NCBI GenBank assembly: GCA_044361535.1
Contig: JBIKIQ010000001.1
Location: 186,001-250,000 of the forward strand
Length of the DNA: 64,000 nt
From: UBA952 sp044361535
Lineage (GTDB): Bacteria; Bacteroidota; Bacteroidia; Flavobacteriales_D; Crocinitomicaceae
Reading direction: 5' to 3'
Positions within the stretch are counted from its first letter, which is position 1. Each line of letters opens with the position of its first letter. The notes beneath the pieces are model-generated. The model made no database searches. It worked only from the letters and a program-made list of their open reading frames with translations, and was not told the DNA's origin. Shown piece after piece: positions 61,226 to 64,000 of this stretch. A program made the translations under genes and the position numbers.

Positions 61226-62154
61226 CAGCGTTCAATTTTTGCAGCTAATAAGTAGATAACCGCCATTCGGACAGCTACGCCATTTTCTACTTGATTTAAA
61301 ATAATACTCTGGGATGAATCAGCCACTTCGCTCGAAATTTCAACACCGCGATTAATAGGTCCAGGATGCATCACAATTATTTCTTTTGATAATGAATCCA
61401 GAATTTCTTTTGTCAATCCAAATTGCATCGTGTATTCCCGAAGGCTAGGGAAAAATCGAATTTCTTGACGTTCCAACTGAATTCTTAGCATATTTGCAAC
61501 ATCACACCATTCTAGCGCCTCTCGTAAATTGTGTGATACTTGAACGCCTAATTCTTGAATGTACTTGGGGATTAACGTAGTTGGACCACATACCATAACT
61601 TCTGCACCCAATTTTTGAAGGCAATAAATATTGGAAAGAGCCACTCGCGAATGAAGGATGTCTCCAACAATCACAACTTTTTTCCCTTGAACTGATCCGA
61701 GTTTTTCACGTATCGAATAGGCATCAAGTAAAGCTTGTGTTGGATGTTCATGTGTGCCATCGCCTGCGTTGATAACTTTGGCTTTAATTCTTTTTGATAA
61801 GTAAAGTGCCGCACCAGGATTAGGATGTCTCATCACAACCATGTCCACTTTCATCGATAAAATGTTGTTCACAGTATCAAGCAAAGTTTCCCCTTTTTTA
61901 ACAGAACTTCCCGAAGCGCTAAAATTGATGACATCTGCTGACAAACGTTTTTCAGCCAACTCAAACGAGAGTTTTGTCCGAGTAGAATTCTCAAAAAATA
62001 AATTAGCTACGGTAATATCCCTGAGCGAAGGAACTTTTTTTATAGGGCGATTGATAACTTGCTTAAAACTATCGGCTGTCTTGAAAATTAATTCAATATC
62101 CTCAAGTGAGAGGTCTTTTATACCGGTTAAATGTTCTACACTTAGATTATTCAT
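61225..62154 (-). CDS. pyrB: Aspartate carbamoyltransferase, catalytic subunit
   Basis: The start at 62154 (MNNLSVEHLTGIKDLS) is chosen because upstream sequence belongs to pyrR; the protein is 309 residues. It has the carbamoyl-phosphate motif FFENSTRTKLSFELAEKRL, HPTQALLDAYSI, and MHPGPINRGVEISSEVADS near the end. It makes carbamoyl aspartate, the first committed step of pyrimidine synthesis. The MHPGP.NRGVEI form resembles the Bacillus-type enzyme that lacks a PyrI regulatory chain. The start overlaps pyrR by 8 bp. PyrR upstream suggests control by UMP. Confidence 0.95.
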   Translation of the reverse strand: MNNLSVEHLTGIKDLSLEDIELIFKTADSFKQVINRPIKKVPSLRDITVANLFFENSTRTKLSFELAEKRLSADVINFSASGSSVKKGETLLDTVNNILSMKVDMVVMRHPNPGAALYLSKRIKAKVINAGDGTHEHPTQALLDAYSIREKLGSVQGKKVVIVGDILHSRVALSNIYCLQKLGAEVMVCGPTTLIPKYIQELGVQVSHNLREALEWCDVANMLRIQLERQEIRFFPSLREYTMQFGLTKEILDSLSKEIIVMHPGPINRGVEISSEVADSSQSIILNQVENGVAVRMAVIYLLAAKIER

Positions 62155-62698
62155 TCGTTTCAGCAGGTGTAAAAAGAAAAACTTGATCCGCTCCTTCCGT
62201 TTCCTTCCATTCAACAGATACTTTTTCAGAAACAAGCGTATCTACTGTGAATCCTACATAATCTGCTTGAATAGGTAGGTCCCGTTGAAATCGTCGATCA
62301 ATTAACGTTAATAATTCCACTTTTTTTGGTCTTCCAAATGCTAGTAGTGCATCTAATCCAGAACGAATGGTTCGTCCGGTATAAAGTACGTCATCTATCA
62401 AGACCACATTTTTATTTTCTATATCAAAGTCAATGTTTGTAACACTTGGGATGATAGGTCGCTCACGTCTTCTAAAGTCATCTCTGTAAAAAGTAATATC
62501 TAAAGTACCGCAAACTACAGGTTGATTTAAAATGTTTTCTAAGCTTTTCTTTAAGCGGTCAAGTACGTAAATCCCTCTTGGTTGAAATCCTATAAGTACC
62601 GTGTTAGAAAAATCGTTGTGAGTTTCAATTAATTGATAGCAAAGTCTTCTGAGGGTTAAATCTACTTGTTTTTCGTTCAGAATAACTTGTCGCTCCAT
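62147..62698 (-). CDS. pyrR: Pyrimidine operon regulator PyrR / uracil phosphoribosyltransferase
   Basis: The start at 62698 (MERQVILNEKQVDLTLRRL) matches family N-termini; the protein is 183 residues. It has the PRPP-binding motif NVVLIDDVLYTGRTIRSGLDAL and the RGIYVLDRL and DITFYRDDFRRR segments of PyrR. In Firmicutes PyrR binds the pyr leader RNA with UMP. No attenuator structure is evident in the roughly 165 bp before this gene, so the regulatory role in this phylum is uncertain. The gene heads pyrR-pyrB-recR and is divergent from clpB. Confidence 0.93.
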   Translation of the reverse strand: MERQVILNEKQVDLTLRRLCYQLIETHNDFSNTVLIGFQPRGIYVLDRLKKSLENILNQPVVCGTLDITFYRDDFRRRERPIIPSVTNIDFDIENKNVVLIDDVLYTGRTIRSGLDALLAFGRPKKVELLTLIDRRFQRDLPIQADYVGFTVDTLVSEKVSVEWKETEGADQVFLFTPAETNE

Positions 62699-62863
62699 AA
62701 AAGACAAAATTAGTATTTTTTTTAGTATTCGTATGCGAAAATCAGAGAAAGAATAAGACATTTTGTCATTTGAGTCTAATTTTTAGCTGTCAAAATTTCT
62801 GAATCAAGGTAAAAAAGCGTATTGGTTTAGCATTTGAAAGCATAAAAATCAAAATTAAGCAAT

Positions 62864-64000
62864 ATGGATTTTTCAAAATTTACAATCAAAACCCAAGAGG
62901 TCATTCAGCAAGCTCAAACGCTTGCAGAGTCAAACGGCAATCCTACGATAGAAAACGCACATATATTGAAGGCAGTTTTTTTGACTGATAAAGATGTAAT
63001 TCCATTTTTATTAAACAAACTAAATGTAAATGTCAAACTTCTCGAAAGTACAACGGATAAAATTATACAATGTTTACCTAAGGTTTCAGGAGGTCAATTG
63101 TATTTATCCTCATCCGCTAATTCAGTTCTAAACGAAGCAGTTAAGGAGGCTGAACGTTGGGGTGATGAATACGTCACTTTAGAGATAGTAGTACTCAGTA
63201 TGATTGATGCCAGCGACACAATCGGGTCACTTTTAAAAGACAATAAAATAGCTAAAAAAGAATTAAAACAAGCCATTATGGATTTAAGAAAAGGTCAAAA
63301 AGTTACTTCCAATAGCCAAGAGGGAAATTACCAATCTTTGGAAAAATATGCAAAAAATCTCAATGAACTAGCAAAGCTAGGAAAATTAGATCCTGTAATT
63401 GGACGAGATGATGAAATAAGAAGAGTTTTGCAAATTCTTACGCGACGAACAAAAAACAATCCCATTCTCATAGGGGAACCCGGAGTTGGTAAAACAGCCA
63501 TAGCAGAGGGTTTGGCTCATCGAATAATCAGTGGTGATGTTCCTGAAAACTTAAAAACAAAAGTGGTTTATTCCTTGGATATGGGCTCTCTGATAGCAGG
63601 TGCTAAATACAAAGGTGAGTTTGAAGAGCGATTAAAGGCAGTAATTAAAGAAGTTACAGATGCAGAAGGGGAGATAATTTTGTTTGTTGATGAAATTCAT
63701 ACGCTTGTTGGAGCAGGGGGAGGAGGAGAAGGTGCAATGGATGCTGCCAATATTTTGAAGCCAGCATTGGCCAGAGGTGAATTAAGGGCCGTTGGTGCAA
63801 CAACTTTAAATGAATACCAAAAGTATTTTGAAAAGGATAAAGCTCTAGTTCGCCGTTTCCAGCCTGTATTGGTGGATGAGCCGAGCTCCGAAGACGCCAT
63901 TTCAATCCTTCGTGGTATAAAAGAAAAATATGAAAACCACCACAAGGTAATTATCAAAGATGCCGCAATAATTGCAGCTGTTGAGCTATCTCAACGTTAT
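62864..64000 (+). CDS. clpB: ClpB disaggregase, N-terminal part cut by the window end
   Basis: The frame is open from ATG 62864 to the last base (379 codons). It starts with a Clp N domain (MDFSKFTIKTQEVIQQAQ, two repeats to about residue 145). The first AAA+ module follows: KLDPVIGRDDEIRRVLQIL, Walker A GEPGVGKTAIAEGLA, AKYKGEFEERLK pore region, Walker B ILFVDEIHTLVGAGG, and GELRAVGATTLNEY. This is ClpB/Hsp104, which rescues aggregated proteins with DnaK. The middle domain and second AAA+ module lie beyond the window. No CIRCE-like repeat is seen upstream. Confidence 0.95.
   Translation, partial: MDFSKFTIKTQEVIQQAQTLAESNGNPTIENAHILKAVFLTDKDVIPFLLNKLNVNVKLLESTTDKIIQCLPKVSGGQLYLSSSANSVLNEAVKEAERWGDEYVTLEIVVLSMIDASDTIGSLLKDNKIAKKELKQAIMDLRKGQKVTSNSQEGNYQSLEKYAKNLNELAKLGKLDPVIGRDDEIRRVLQILTRRTKNNPILIGEPGVGKTAIAEGLAHRIISGDVPENLKTKVVYSLDMGSLIAGAKYKGEFEERLKAVIKEVTDAEGEIILFVDEIHTLVGAGGGGEGAMDAANILKPALARGELRAVGATTLNEYQKYFEKDKALVRRFQPVLVDEPSSEDAISILRGIKEKYENHHKVIIKDAAIIAAVELSQRY

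Noticed and set aside
62699..62863. PyrR-type attenuator or riboswitch before pyrR
   Set aside because: No paired terminator/antiterminator arms or conserved leader motif could be found by eye.

Overview
The window is AT-rich chromosomal DNA from a member of the phylum Bacteroidota, most likely Flavobacteriales. The evidence is a giant SprB-repeat protein with a gliding-motility/type IX secretion (T9SS) type B C-terminal domain, a CzcA protein fused to a TolC-like outer membrane domain, a short (288 aa) primary sigma factor, a 483-residue GAPDH with an N-terminal extension, and weak Shine-Dalgarno sites. The genus cannot be fixed from the sequence; a Fluviicola/Crocinitomicaceae-like organism is a guess.

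Layout. Positions 1-6600 look like the right end of an integrated element. It carries a tightly coupled small-gene operon with a DUF2927-like protein, a catalytic-domain-only tyrosine recombinase, a ParB-like/DUF4338(DruA)-like pair, a divergent protein of unknown function, and two tandem copies of a tRNA 3' end at the edge. Positions 6824-15390 are a minus-strand heavy-metal efflux operon: a His-rich exported protein, CzcA-TolC, CzcB, a P1B ATPase and an exported HMA-like protein. Positions 15.6-19.3 kb are a second accessory island with a GmrSD-type (DUF262/DUF1524) protein, a possible HUH-type replication protein, GGTAC iteron-like repeats and a hairpin. It abuts an unusual tRNA-Arg gene and a 21-bp repeat of that gene's 5' end.

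Positions 19.4-33 kb hold ordinary genes (small lipoproteins, an alpha/beta hydrolase, Kup, photolyase, tRNA-Ser, an SDR enzyme) and the 2412-residue adhesin-like SprB-repeat protein. Positions 34.07-37.2 kb form an array of four tightly packed cassettes (five small genes, all on the minus strand, mostly exported). They are separated by related imperfect inverted repeats of about 110-130 bp that resemble integron attC sites. Positions 41.0-50.0 kb form a duplicated signalling locus: five small polytopic membrane proteins, two DesK/NarX-type histidine kinases, three NarL/LuxR-type response regulators, a decayed kinase remnant and two identical 20-bp palindromes.

From 50 kb to the end are a trypsin-like lipoprotein protease, a beta-barrel-like protein, GAPDH, the primary sigma factor, rhodanese and DUF2892 proteins, a PALP-CBS cysteine/cystathionine synthase, a BtuF-like binding protein, two hypothetical proteins, the pyrR-pyrB-recR operon and the start of clpB, which is cut by the window end.

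The strongest leads for something undescribed are the split seven-helix-sensor/kinase/regulator locus, the attC-like cassette array, the ParB-like/DUF4338-like pair, and the tRNA-Arg whose 19-56 tertiary pair appears to have changed on both sides.
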